DNA of 14,171 bases from an uncultured Ruminococcus sp. (GCA_900545345.1 UQYQ01000030.1:1-14171), one strand, 5' to 3'; counted from the stretch's first letter, positions 7,693-13,767 are shown. The notes: generated from the letters alone by a model not told the origin. Numbers and translations are program-made.

Positions 7693-7714
7693 TTTATTTT
7701 CTCCTAACTTAACA

Positions 7715-9247
7715 TTATTCTATTTCAGTAATAGCTGCAGCTTTACCGATTGCACCGATATACTCACTATGTTCTCCCGAAGACCACATAGAAAGCCCGA
7801 TAACTCTGCATTTTTTATATTCACCGTTAATTAATACTTTAAAATTATAATCTATTTTCGGATTTTCAGGAGTTGTGTTTCTGAAAGCGTCAGAAATTCC
7901 CGTTAGAGTATCTATTTGAAACATAGAAAGAATTTGTTCATTTTCATACGGATTAATAGTGACATTGTCAAGACCAAGCTTCTTTGCACCGTAATCTGAT
8001 AGTTTAAGTATAGCAGGGTCACTTGTAATCTCAAACCATATTTCTTCCGATACGGAAGTTACAAATTTATATTTTGTCTGCTCTGTTTCTAAAAGTTTAA
8101 GTATTCTTTCTGATGAAGAAAGCTCGTCATACTGAAGCATTTCATAAGCGATATTCTGAAGCTCTTTTTCATCACGGTTAGTAATTGAATTTTGATTTAA
8201 TTCCGCTTTAATGTTTTCAGCAGAATCCTTTAAACATTCTAAAAGAATCGGGTTGAATGTACCGCATTCGCCGTTTAAAATCATATTCATGGCTGTATCG
8301 TGGTCAAAGGCTTTTTTATATACTCGTTCACTCGTCAAAGCATCGTACACATCTGCTAATGATACAATTTGTGCGGATATAGGAATATCATCACCTTTAA
8401 GCCCGTCCGGATATCCTCGTCCGTCATACCTTTCATGATGCCAGCGGCATATTTCATAAGCAACCTTAACTAACGGCTCGTCCTTGTGGAAAGGCAGTTT
8501 GTCAAGCATATCAGCACCAACAGAAGAATGAGTTTTCATTATTTTAAATTCTTCATCAGTCAGCCTGCCGGGTTTATTCAATACTTCTTCCGGAATTGAA
8601 ATTTTACCTATATCATGAAGGGCAGATGCATTGCTGATTAGAGAGATATCAGAGTTTGACAGATTGTATTTCTCGGTTTTCTGCATAAGTGCTTTTAAAA
8701 GAATATCTGTGAATGTTTGTACATGAAGAACATGCAGCCCGCTTTCACCATTTCTGAATTCAACTATATGACTTAGAATATTAATCATTAAGCTGTTGTT
8801 TTTTTCTTTTTCATAAATTTGGTCAGCTACCAAACCCACCAATTTTTTCTGTTTTGAATATAGCATAATAGTATTTACAACTCTTCGTCTGACTATCAGA
8901 GCGTCAAAAGGTCTGCTGATAAAGTCAGTAACACCGAGTTCATAAGCACGATTAATATATGATGGAGCAGTTTCTGCAGAAATCATTATTACCGGTACAT
9001 CTTCAATCCATCTTTTATTGTTCATTACAGCAAGAACTTCAAAACCGTCCATTACCGGCATCACAATATCAAGCAATACCAAGGAAATTTCAACACTGTA
9101 CTCTTGAAGAATAGCAATTGCTTCAGAGCCGTCTGAAGCTTCGACAATTTCATATTCTGTTCCCAGCATTTCCGACAGAATAACACGATTCATCTCAGAG
9201 TCGTCTACAATAAGAATTTTATGCTTTTGTTTATTCTTTTTGCTCAT
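7715..9247 (-). CDS. Response regulator with HD-GYP c-di-GMP phosphodiesterase domain
   Basis: Predicted 510-residue cytoplasmic protein. The receiver domain (about 8-128) has DD at 15-16, phosphoacceptor D60 in LLDIVMP, and S90. The usual receiver lysine is arginine (R112 in FISRPF). The HD-GYP domain (about 155-340) has HD at 211-212 in ALHDIGK and HHERYDGRGYP at 270-280, with all signature residues intact, so it is predicted to hydrolyse c-di-GMP. The C-terminal about 115 residues (VSEEIWFEI to GAIGKAAAITE) look like a PAS domain and may sense a ligand or mediate dimerisation. ATG 9247 is preferred over the in-frame ATG 9256 because GGGAG directly abuts the latter and stands 9 nt from the former. 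It is the first gene of the relay operon, followed by HPt and hybrid kinase, and is probably the relay output. Confidence 0.9.
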   Translation of the reverse strand: MSKKNKQKHKILIVDDSEMNRVILSEMLGTEYEIVEASDGSEAIAILQEYSVEISLVLLDIVMPVMDGFEVLAVMNNKRWIEDVPVIMISAETAPSYINRAYELGVTDFISRPFDALIVRRRVVNTIMLYSKQKKLVGLVADQIYEKEKNNSLMINILSHIVEFRNGESGLHVLHVQTFTDILLKALMQKTEKYNLSNSDISLISNASALHDIGKISIPEEVLNKPGRLTDEEFKIMKTHSSVGADMLDKLPFHKDEPLVKVAYEICRWHHERYDGRGYPDGLKGDDIPISAQIVSLADVYDALTSERVYKKAFDHDTAMNMILNGECGTFNPILLECLKDSAENIKAELNQNSITNRDEKELQNIAYEMLQYDELSSSERILKLLETEQTKYKFVTSVSEEIWFEITSDPAILKLSDYGAKKLGLDNVTINPYENEQILSMFQIDTLTGISDAFRNTTPENPKIDYNFKVLINGEYKKCRVIGLSMWSSGEHSEYIGAIGKAAAITEIE

Positions 9248-9352
9248 TGAAACCATCTCCCTAGCTTTTCTGAAATTAAAATATATTTTTCGTTCCAGAT
9301 TACTTATATGTTATTGATGTAAATTCGGTGAGTTGTTTGTTATTAACATGAA

Positions 9353-9385
9353 ATTTATGCTTGTTATATAAAAATGAGCATAAAT
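9353..9385. promoter_or_regulatory. Inverted repeat at the start of the relay-operon leader
   Basis: ATTTATGCT (9353-9361) and AGCATAAAT (9377-9385) form a perfect 9-bp inverted repeat with a 15-nt spacer, covering about the first 35 nt of the predicted transcript. It could be an operator just downstream of the promoter or a stabilising 5' hairpin. No known c-di-GMP riboswitch core is recognisable in the leader. Confidence 0.45.
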
Positions 9386-9394
9386 CCCCAAAAT

Positions 9395-9423
9395 AGTTTA
9401 TCATAGTTTTATTTCCCTGTCAA
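9395..9423 (-). promoter_or_regulatory. Promoter of the phosphorelay operon
   Basis: On the minus strand TTGACA (complement of 9418-9423) and TAAACT (complement of 9395-9400) are separated by 17 nt, with TGA directly before the -10 box. Transcription should begin near 9388, giving a leader of about 140 nt before ATG 9247. Confidence 0.75.
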
Positions 9424-9582
9424 GTAAACTGAAATTCGTTAATTTCTTCAATTTGTGATTTTTATAACAAACTTTTACCTGAAAAACAATGTATGTTTTA
9501 TTGCTTAGTTAACAAAAAATTCACAATATTTTTTTGAGTATAAAAAATCAGGATAAAAGCCGTAATTTCTCATTAGTTTCTT
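9424..9582. other. AT-rich divergent intergenic stretch, no gene seen
   Basis: This is the middle of the 491-bp gap (9248-9738) between the minus-strand relay operon and the plus-strand MBL-like gene. It is AT-rich with short T and A tracts. I see no open frame with a ribosome site, no RNA gene and no strong repeat. The regulatory elements of the gap are listed separately on either side. Confidence 0.5.
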
Positions 9583-9616
9583 TTCGGTAACCTTTTAAGA
9601 GTTACCGAACGGTAAC
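9583..9616. promoter_or_regulatory. Overlapping palindromic operator candidates
   Basis: Three GGTAAC half-sites in alternating orientation lie here. TTCGGTAAC (9583-9591) and GTTACCGAA (9601-9609) form a perfect 9-bp inverted repeat with a 9-nt spacer. GTTACC (9601-9606) and GGTAAC (9611-9616) form a second inverted repeat with a 4-nt spacer. The block lies about 25 bp upstream of the -35 box of the MBL-like gene and has no T-run, so a DNA-binding site for a dimeric regulator is the likeliest role. Confidence 0.55.
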
Positions 9617-9628
9617 TATATTACAAAA

Positions 9629-9667
9629 AAGTGCGTACTTTACACTGAAAAAATGGTGTGATATTAT
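9629..9667 (+). promoter_or_regulatory. Promoter of the MBL-like gene, overlapped by a palindrome
   Basis: TTTACA (9639-9644), 17 nt, then TATTAT (9662-9667) preceded by TGA make a good extended -10 promoter. AAGT-GCGT-ACTT (9629-9640; the arms extend to AAAGT/ACTTT) overlaps the -35 box and is placed as a repressor site would be. The general form resembles sites of HxlR/MarR-type regulators, but the regulator is inferred only. Confidence 0.6.
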
Positions 9668-9738
9668 TAAGTTGCAAAAGAGATTGAAGCGCTTATATCT
9701 CATATATGAATTAACTTTTTTATTAGGAGGATTTTATT

Positions 9739-10530
9739 ATGAATAAGAATACATTTAAAAAGATAAAGCTTGCAAAAGGTGAAATGAACATTTATGATTT
9801 TGGTCAAGTTAAGCTTCACGCATATAAGACAAACGATTTTATTGATGATGAGGTTTTTATCATAGAAAAAAACGGAAAAGCAGTCATCATTGAATCACCA
9901 TGTTTTTTTGACAATAATAAGGAGCTTGAAACATACCTGAAGGATACTGAAGTAGAAGGAATTTTAGTGGCTTATCACGGTGCCGGAGGAACATTTTTAC
10001 CTAATGTACCTAAATATGCTACTGAGAATGCTATAGAGTATTCTGAAAACGGCGGCGGAAAAGATTTAATTAATAACTTTACAGGTGCTTTCGGTGAAAT
10101 TTTTGATAAGTCTGTTCACAAGATTACAAACAAGATTGAAGAGGGTAATATTACAATAGGAGGAATTGATTTCGTTATCAAGCAGACAGGCGAGGCTTTT
10201 GATATTGAAATTCCTGAAATAAATGCAGTATATACACATATGCTCGGACACGATTGTCATTCTATCGTTGCAGGTAAGGGACATGCAGACGCTATTATAG
10301 CTCAGTTAAAGGATTATATAGAAAAGGGATATGATTTAATTCTCACATCACATTATACACCGGAAGATTTAAAAGACGCTGAAACAAAGATTGCTTATCT
10401 AGAGAACTTGAAAAAAACAGCTTCGGATTGCACCGATGCGAAAGAATTCAAGTCTGCGGTTTTGAAACAGTATGGAGAGTATAGCGGCGAAAATTATCTT
10501 GATATGACAGCGGGATTTTTCTTCTCATAA
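9739..10530 (+). CDS. Metallo-beta-lactamase-fold-like protein with degenerate metal site
   Basis: Predicted 263-residue cytoplasmic protein. The overall order of strands and motifs resembles the metallo-beta-lactamase superfamily: AVIIESP (48-54), then LVAYHGAGGTFL (77-86) where HxHxDH is expected, VYTHMLGHDCHSIVAG (164-179) in the place of the middle metal motif, and ILTSHYTPED (201-210) near the final histidine. Only H80 of the first motif remains, while H167, H171, D172, H174 and H205 persist. It may bind one metal or an altered site, or be non-catalytic. The start is supported by AGGAGG (9725-9730), 8 nt upstream. It is a single gene with its own operator-rich promoter and a hairpin after it. 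The substrate is unknown. Assignment to the superfamily is moderate. Confidence 0.65.
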   Translation: MNKNTFKKIKLAKGEMNIYDFGQVKLHAYKTNDFIDDEVFIIEKNGKAVIIESPCFFDNNKELETYLKDTEVEGILVAYHGAGGTFLPNVPKYATENAIEYSENGGGKDLINNFTGAFGEIFDKSVHKITNKIEEGNITIGGIDFVIKQTGEAFDIEIPEINAVYTHMLGHDCHSIVAGKGHADAIIAQLKDYIEKGYDLILTSHYTPEDLKDAETKIAYLENLKKTASDCTDAKEFKSAVLKQYGEYSGENYLDMTAGFFFS

Positions 10531-10565
10531 TAAAAATACAAAATAGTTCATTAAATTTGAAATGT

Positions 10566-10592
10566 ATGGGGCTGTCAGTTCGACAGTCCCAT
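10566..10592 (+). terminator. Hairpin after the MBL-like gene
   Basis: ATGGGGCTGTC (10566-10576) pairs with GACAGTCCCAT (10582-10592) over 11 bp with one G-U and a 5-nt loop. Only a short T stretch follows, so termination efficiency is uncertain. Confidence 0.6.
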
Positions 10593-10660
10593 TTGATATG
10601 AGAGCAGATATTTATAAGCTGATTATTTTGTCTGTTTGTCTGCAAAATTAAAATGTATGC

Positions 10661-10674
10661 TTGTATTAATACAA
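10661..10674. promoter_or_regulatory. Perfect 14-bp palindrome upstream of the macrodomain operon
   Basis: TTGTATTAATACAA is perfectly self-complementary and lies about 70 bp upstream of the predicted -35 box. It is too short and AT-rich for a terminator. A regulator-binding site is possible. Confidence 0.4.
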
Positions 10675-10744
10675 ACATATCATAAGAGAAATTTATATTG
10701 AAATTTTTCTGTAGATATAATTGATAAAAGATATAAATTATCTG

Positions 10745-10772
10745 TTGAATATGTTTTATAACTTTTTATACT
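10745..10772 (+). promoter_or_regulatory. Promoter of the macrodomain-SirTM operon
   Basis: TTGAAT (10745-10750), 16 nt, then TATACT (10767-10772). Transcription is expected to start near 10779. This would leave the first in-frame ATG (10777) outside the message and put the ribosome site within a few nucleotides of the RNA 5' end. Confidence 0.6.
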
Positions 10773-10781
10773 GATTATGAT

Positions 10782-10818
10782 AGGAGGTATGCTCTGTCAG
10801 AGCATAAATATTAATATG
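10782..10818 (+). promoter_or_regulatory. Ribosome site and start codon separated by a hairpin
   Basis: AGGAGG (10782-10787) is a strong Shine-Dalgarno sequence. It is followed at once by TATGCTCT-GTC-AGAGCATA (10788-10806), a perfect 8-bp stem with a 3-nt loop, then 9 nt, then ATG 10816. Linear spacing to ATG 10816 is 28 nt, too long, but with the hairpin folded it is 9 nt, which is normal. ATG 10789 has only 1 nt of spacing and lies inside the stem. The palindrome could alternatively be an operator. Confidence 0.55.
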
Positions 10819-11589
10819 ACTCAGAATAAAAGACTTTTATATCTTATCGAATATTTACTTGCGGAAGGTTCACAGAATTCAAATATAAAAATACCCGAAA
10901 ATCGGGAAGACAGATTCAGGCTTTTCAGAAGCCTTGTTAATGTTCGTCCGCCAAAACCGGTCAGCGGTAGTTTTCTTTCTGTTCAGAATGAATTTCTGAG
11001 ATACGAAATCTCACAAAAAGGTATAACAGATGTTACAAGCTTAACTGATGTAAATAATAATATTTATTTAAGGTTTGGGGATATCACAACTCTTAAATGC
11101 GGTGCTGTAGTGAATGCTGCAAACTCAGGAATGACAGGATGTTACTATCCTTGTCATACCTGTATTGATAATGCAATTCATACATTTTCCGGTGTTCAGC
11201 TTAGAATGGAATGTGCCGGCATTATTCAAAAACAAGGATTTTCAGAACCTGTGGGTGGAGCAAAAGTTACAAAGGCATATAATCTTCCGTGTGACTATGT
11301 TATTCATACAGTAGGTCCGATTGTATCAGGTCAGTTAACGGAGAGGCATTGTAAACAGCTTGAAAGCTGCTATAAATCTTGCCTTGAAGCAGCAATAAAA
11401 AACAAAATTGACAGCATTGCTTTTTGCTGTATTTCAACAGGTGAATTTCATTTTCCTAATTATGAGGCAGCAATAATAGCTGTTAAAACAGTAAAAGAGT
11501 TTCAAATAAAAAATAAAATCAAGGTGATATTTAATGTTTTTAAGGAGTCAGATTTGCAAATATACAGAAACCTACTCAGACAATATTAA
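10816..11589 (+). CDS. Zinc-dependent macrodomain (ADP-ribosyl hydrolase)
   Basis: Predicted 257-residue protein of the Zn-macrodomain class that accompanies SirTM sirtuins and removes ADP-ribose added by them. A helical N-terminal part (about 1-45) precedes the macrodomain (about 70-257). Visible motifs are FGDITTL (87-93), VVNAANS (98-104), the zinc-binding segment GCYYPCHTCIDNAIH with ligands C109, H114 and C116, VGGAKVT (146-152), YVIHTVGP and CISTGEFHFP (206-215). The frame is open from ATG 10777, but ATG 10816 fits the family N-terminus (LLYLIEYLLAE as the first helix) and the hairpin-bridged ribosome site. The gene overlaps the downstream SirTM gene by 56 nt, so the two are made together. 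All expected zinc and ADP-ribose motifs are present, so activity is likely. Its natural substrate is whatever the neighbouring SirTM modifies. Confidence 0.9.
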   Translation: MTQNKRLLYLIEYLLAEGSQNSNIKIPENREDRFRLFRSLVNVRPPKPVSGSFLSVQNEFLRYEISQKGITDVTSLTDVNNNIYLRFGDITTLKCGAVVNAANSGMTGCYYPCHTCIDNAIHTFSGVQLRMECAGIIQKQGFSEPVGGAKVTKAYNLPCDYVIHTVGPIVSGQLTERHCKQLESCYKSCLEAAIKNKIDSIAFCCISTGEFHFPNYEAAIIAVKTVKEFQIKNKIKVIFNVFKESDLQIYRNLLRQY

Positions 11590-12406
11590 AAAACTGAAAA
11601 ATGAAATTAATAATGCTGATGCCATTATTATCGGTGCAGGTGCAGGGCTGTCGACTTCAGCCGGTTTTATTTATGCAGGCAGTCGCTTTGAGGATAACTT
11701 TTCTGACTTTATAGAAAAATACGGCTTCAAAGATATGTACTCAGGCGGGTTTTATTCGTTTGACAGCCTTGAAGAGTATTGGGCTTATTGGTCAAGATAT
11801 GTTTATATTAATCGTTATAAAGATACTGATAACGGAACATATAGAAGTTTGTTTGAACTTGTAAAAGACAAAGATTATTTTGTGCTGACAACAAATGTTG
11901 ACCATCAGTTTCAGAAAGCGGGATTTGATAAGCACAAGCTGTTTTACACACAGGGTGACTACGGATTATTTCAGTGCAGCGAGCCTTGTCACAATGCCAC
12001 ATATGATAATGAAAAGGCTATCCGTGATATGGTTGCACAGCAGACGGATATGAAAATACCAACAGAATTAATTCCGCATTGTCCAAAATGCGGAAAGCTT
12101 ATGACTATGAATTTAAGGTCGGATGATAAGTTTGTTCAGGACGATGGCTGGTACATGGCAAGCAAGCGTTATCTGGAGTTTGTTCGCAGACATAAGAATG
12201 TGAGGATTGTGTTTCTCGAACTTGGAGTTGGTTTCAACACACCTGTGATTATTAAATATCCGTTCTGGCAGATGACTGCCGAAAATTCTTATGCGGTTTA
12301 CGCATGTTTGAATTACGGCGAGGCCTTCTGTCCGTCATATATTGAGAAAAGATCAATTTGTATAAATGAAGATATAAGAAAGGTTATAGAAGACACAGCA
12401 AAATAA
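11534..12406 (+). CDS. Class M sirtuin (SirTM), protein ADP-ribosyltransferase
   Basis: Predicted 290-residue NAD-dependent sirtuin of the SirTM class, which transfers ADP-ribose to proteins rather than removing acyl groups. The NAD-binding opening is IIIGAGAGLSTSAGF (31-45). TTNVDHQFQKAG (119-130) contains N121 and D123. YTQGDYGLFQC (138-148) carries Q140 where ordinary sirtuins have the catalytic histidine. These correspond to the catalytic Asn, Asp and Gln reported for Streptococcus pyogenes SirTM. C148, C152, C183 and C186 form the structural zinc site. The start ATG 11534 has AAGGTGA (11521-11527) 6 nt upstream and lies inside the end of the macrodomain gene (56-nt overlap), indicating translational coupling. 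No lipoyl-carrier GcvH-L or lipoate ligase gene, the known substrate and partner in staphylococci and streptococci, is in the window, so the target protein is unknown. Confidence 0.92.
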   Translation: MFLRSQICKYTETYSDNIKKLKNEINNADAIIIGAGAGLSTSAGFIYAGSRFEDNFSDFIEKYGFKDMYSGGFYSFDSLEEYWAYWSRYVYINRYKDTDNGTYRSLFELVKDKDYFVLTTNVDHQFQKAGFDKHKLFYTQGDYGLFQCSEPCHNATYDNEKAIRDMVAQQTDMKIPTELIPHCPKCGKLMTMNLRSDDKFVQDDGWYMASKRYLEFVRRHKNVRIVFLELGVGFNTPVIIKYPFWQMTAENSYAVYACLNYGEAFCPSYIEKRSICINEDIRKVIEDTAK

Positions 12407-12429
12407 TTATATTTATTGTAGAAACCAAA

Positions 12430-12458
12430 ACTCCGCAGCATTATAATGTCTGCGGAGT
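12430..12458. terminator. Bidirectional terminator between SirTM and HxlR genes
   Basis: ACTCCGCAG (12430-12438) pairs with CTGCGGAGT (12450-12458). CCTTTTAT follows on the plus strand and TTTTGGTTT on the minus strand. It ends both the SirTM operon and the convergent HxlR gene. Confidence 0.85.
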
Positions 12459-12462
12459 CCTT

Positions 12463-12801
12463 TTATACTGTTTTGTTTTCGGTAAGTTCTTTAAACTCCT
12501 CTCCCCACTTTGCCATGGAATCGAGAATAGGCTGAATACTGCTGCCAAGCCCGGTCATCGAATACTCAACTCTAGGAGGTACTTCAGGATAAACTTTTCT
12601 GGTAACTAAACCATCGCTTTCCATAGAACGCAGATTAGAGGTAAGCACCTTTTGAGAAATTCCTTTTAAGGACTTTTTCAATTCACCGAAACGCTTCGTA
12701 CCTGTCATCAAATCACGCATAATAAGCACTTTCCACTTATCACCGATAAGCATTAGTGTAGTTTCAACAGGGCAAGCCGGTAAATCAGATTTATTAATCA
12801 T
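12463..12801 (-). CDS. HxlR-family winged-helix transcriptional regulator
   Basis: Predicted 112-residue DNA-binding protein, full length for the HxlR family. It shows CPVETTLMLIGDKWKVLIMR at residues 10-29, then GTKRFGELKKSLKGISQKVL (recognition-helix region) and LVTRKVYPEVPPRVEYSMT (wing). C10 matches the conserved N-terminal cysteine that senses oxidants or electrophiles in relatives such as YodB and HypR; redox sensing here is inferred. The frame is open upstream, but ATG 12801 is chosen because GTGAGGA lies 7 nt before it and the family N-terminus begins here. It converges on the SirTM operon. Candidate targets are the palindromes at 9583-9640 and 10661-10674, but no matching site is evident at its own promoter, so which genes it controls is open. 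Confidence 0.9.
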   Translation of the reverse strand: MINKSDLPACPVETTLMLIGDKWKVLIMRDLMTGTKRFGELKKSLKGISQKVLTSNLRSMESDGLVTRKVYPEVPPRVEYSMTGLGSSIQPILDSMAKWGEEFKELTENKTV

Positions 12802-12838
12802 TGTATGTTCCTCACTTTTGTATTTATATGTCATAATA

Positions 12839-12867
12839 AGTATAACATATTTCTTTATTAATTCCAA
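12839..12867 (-). promoter_or_regulatory. Promoter of the HxlR gene
   Basis: On the minus strand TTGGAA (complement of 12862-12867) and TATACT (complement of 12839-12844) are 17 nt apart. Transcription should begin near 12832, about 30 nt before ATG 12801. Confidence 0.7.
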
Positions 12868-12898
12868 TAATATAATGTACAAATTTTAATTTTTTAAA

Positions 12899-12927
12899 TT
12901 GACTTATGTTTTTGCATATGATATAAT
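12899..12927 (+). promoter_or_regulatory. Promoter of the zinc-ribbon membrane protein gene
   Basis: TTGACT (12899-12904), 17 nt, TATAAT (12922-12927) preceded by TGA. Near-consensus extended -10 promoter. It has the same hexamers, spacing and TGA as the promoter at 28-56, and is divergent from the HxlR promoter about 30 bp away. Confidence 0.85.
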
Positions 12928-12961
12928 TTTTTTATACTATTAAATATTGGAGGTTAAATTT

Positions 12962-13495
12962 ATGGCTTTTTGTTCAAAATGCGGTAATCAGCTTGCAGAC
13001 GGAAATAAGTTTTGTGACAAATGCGGTGCTCCTGTGGGAGAAACAACTTCTCAGAATATTAATAATACAGCTAAGAATATTTCTGATTCAGTTGAAGATT
13101 TGGGAGCAAAAATTGCAGGATTCAACAATACAACCGACTATACAGCTGAACATGACCAAACAGATATAGCAAATAATAAAGCATTAGCAATCCTATCTTA
13201 TCTTGGAATTTTAGTATTAATTCCTATTCTAGCAGCTCCTAATTCAAGATTCGCAAGATTTCATGCAAATCAAGGTTTAGTTCTTTTAATTTCAAATGTT
13301 ATTGTTAATGTTGCGTTAGCTATTGTAAGAATTATTATGTATGCTGTTGCAGACCCAATCGGAAGAATTTTCTCGGTTATTACGTGGCTTGTTTCGATTT
13401 TGATTTTAGTTATAGTTATAATAGGAATTGTAAATGCTGCTCAGGGAAAAGCCAAGGAACTTCCTTTAATCGGTAAAATAAAAATTTTAAAATAA
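12962..13495 (+). CDS. Zinc-ribbon membrane protein (DUF4870-like)
   Basis: Predicted 177-residue protein. The N-terminal zinc ribbon has C4, C7, C18 and C21 (CSKCGNQ...FCDKCGAPV). A polar, Asn/Thr-rich linker (about 26-70) follows. The C-terminal membrane domain has three hydrophobic segments (about 73-92, 103-129 and 136-158), with the FHANQG motif (100-105) common in DUF4870/Tic20-like small membrane proteins. The function of such proteins is not established. The frame is open from ATG 12947, but GGAGG at 12949-12953 overlaps that codon region and stands 8 nt before ATG 12962, so the latter is the start. It has its own strong promoter and terminator, so it is monocistronic. Its start region is divergent from the HxlR gene, which might regulate it, but no clear operator is visible. 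Confidence 0.85.
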   Translation: MAFCSKCGNQLADGNKFCDKCGAPVGETTSQNINNTAKNISDSVEDLGAKIAGFNNTTDYTAEHDQTDIANNKALAILSYLGILVLIPILAAPNSRFARFHANQGLVLLISNVIVNVALAIVRIIMYAVADPIGRIFSVITWLVSILILVIVIIGIVNAAQGKAKELPLIGKIKILK

Positions 13496-13527
13496 AACAT
13501 ATACTTATAATTATATTTTAATCAATA

Positions 13528-13561
13528 AACTGACTCCGTTTTCAATCGGAGTCAGTTTTGT
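13528..13561 (+). terminator. Terminator of the zinc-ribbon protein gene
   Basis: AACTGACTCCG (13528-13538) pairs perfectly with CGGAGTCAGTT (13547-13557), 8-nt loop, and the sequence continues TTGTTTGT. Good intrinsic terminator. Confidence 0.85.
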
Positions 13562-13650
13562 TTGTCATATAATAAAAAATCGCTGACGAAGCTAATCATC
13601 AACGGGATATTATACAGTATACATATTATTTAATCAAATTTACATAAAAC

Positions 13651-13683
13651 AAAAAACGCTGAACTCATACAGAATTCAACGCT
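13651..13683 (-). terminator. Terminator of the tRNA cluster
   Basis: On the minus strand, AGCGTTGAA (complement of 13675-13683) pairs with TTCAGCGTT (complement of 13655-13663) over 9 bp with two G-U pairs, followed by TTTTTTG. It lies 3 nt beyond the CCA end of tRNA-Trp. Confidence 0.8.
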
Positions 13684-13686
13684 GTC

Positions 13687-13762
13687 TGGCAGGGGCAGAA
13701 GGATTCGAACCCTCGACTTACAGTTTTGGAGACTGTCGCTCTACCAGCTGAACTATACCCCT
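13687..13762 (-). tRNA. tRNA-Trp (CCA)
   Basis: 76-nt cloverleaf with acceptor AGGGGTA/TGCCCCT, discriminator G and encoded CCA. The anticodon stem ACAGT/ACTGT holds loop CTCCAAA, giving anticodon CCA at 13727-13729. The T loop is TTCGAAT. Last gene of the cluster. Confidence 0.95.
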
Positions 13763-13767
13763 AAATA

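Noticed and set aside
9583..9609. Perfect inverted repeat as a transcription terminator
   Set aside because: No T-run on either strand and no gene ending nearby; it lies in a divergent promoter region, so an operator fits better.
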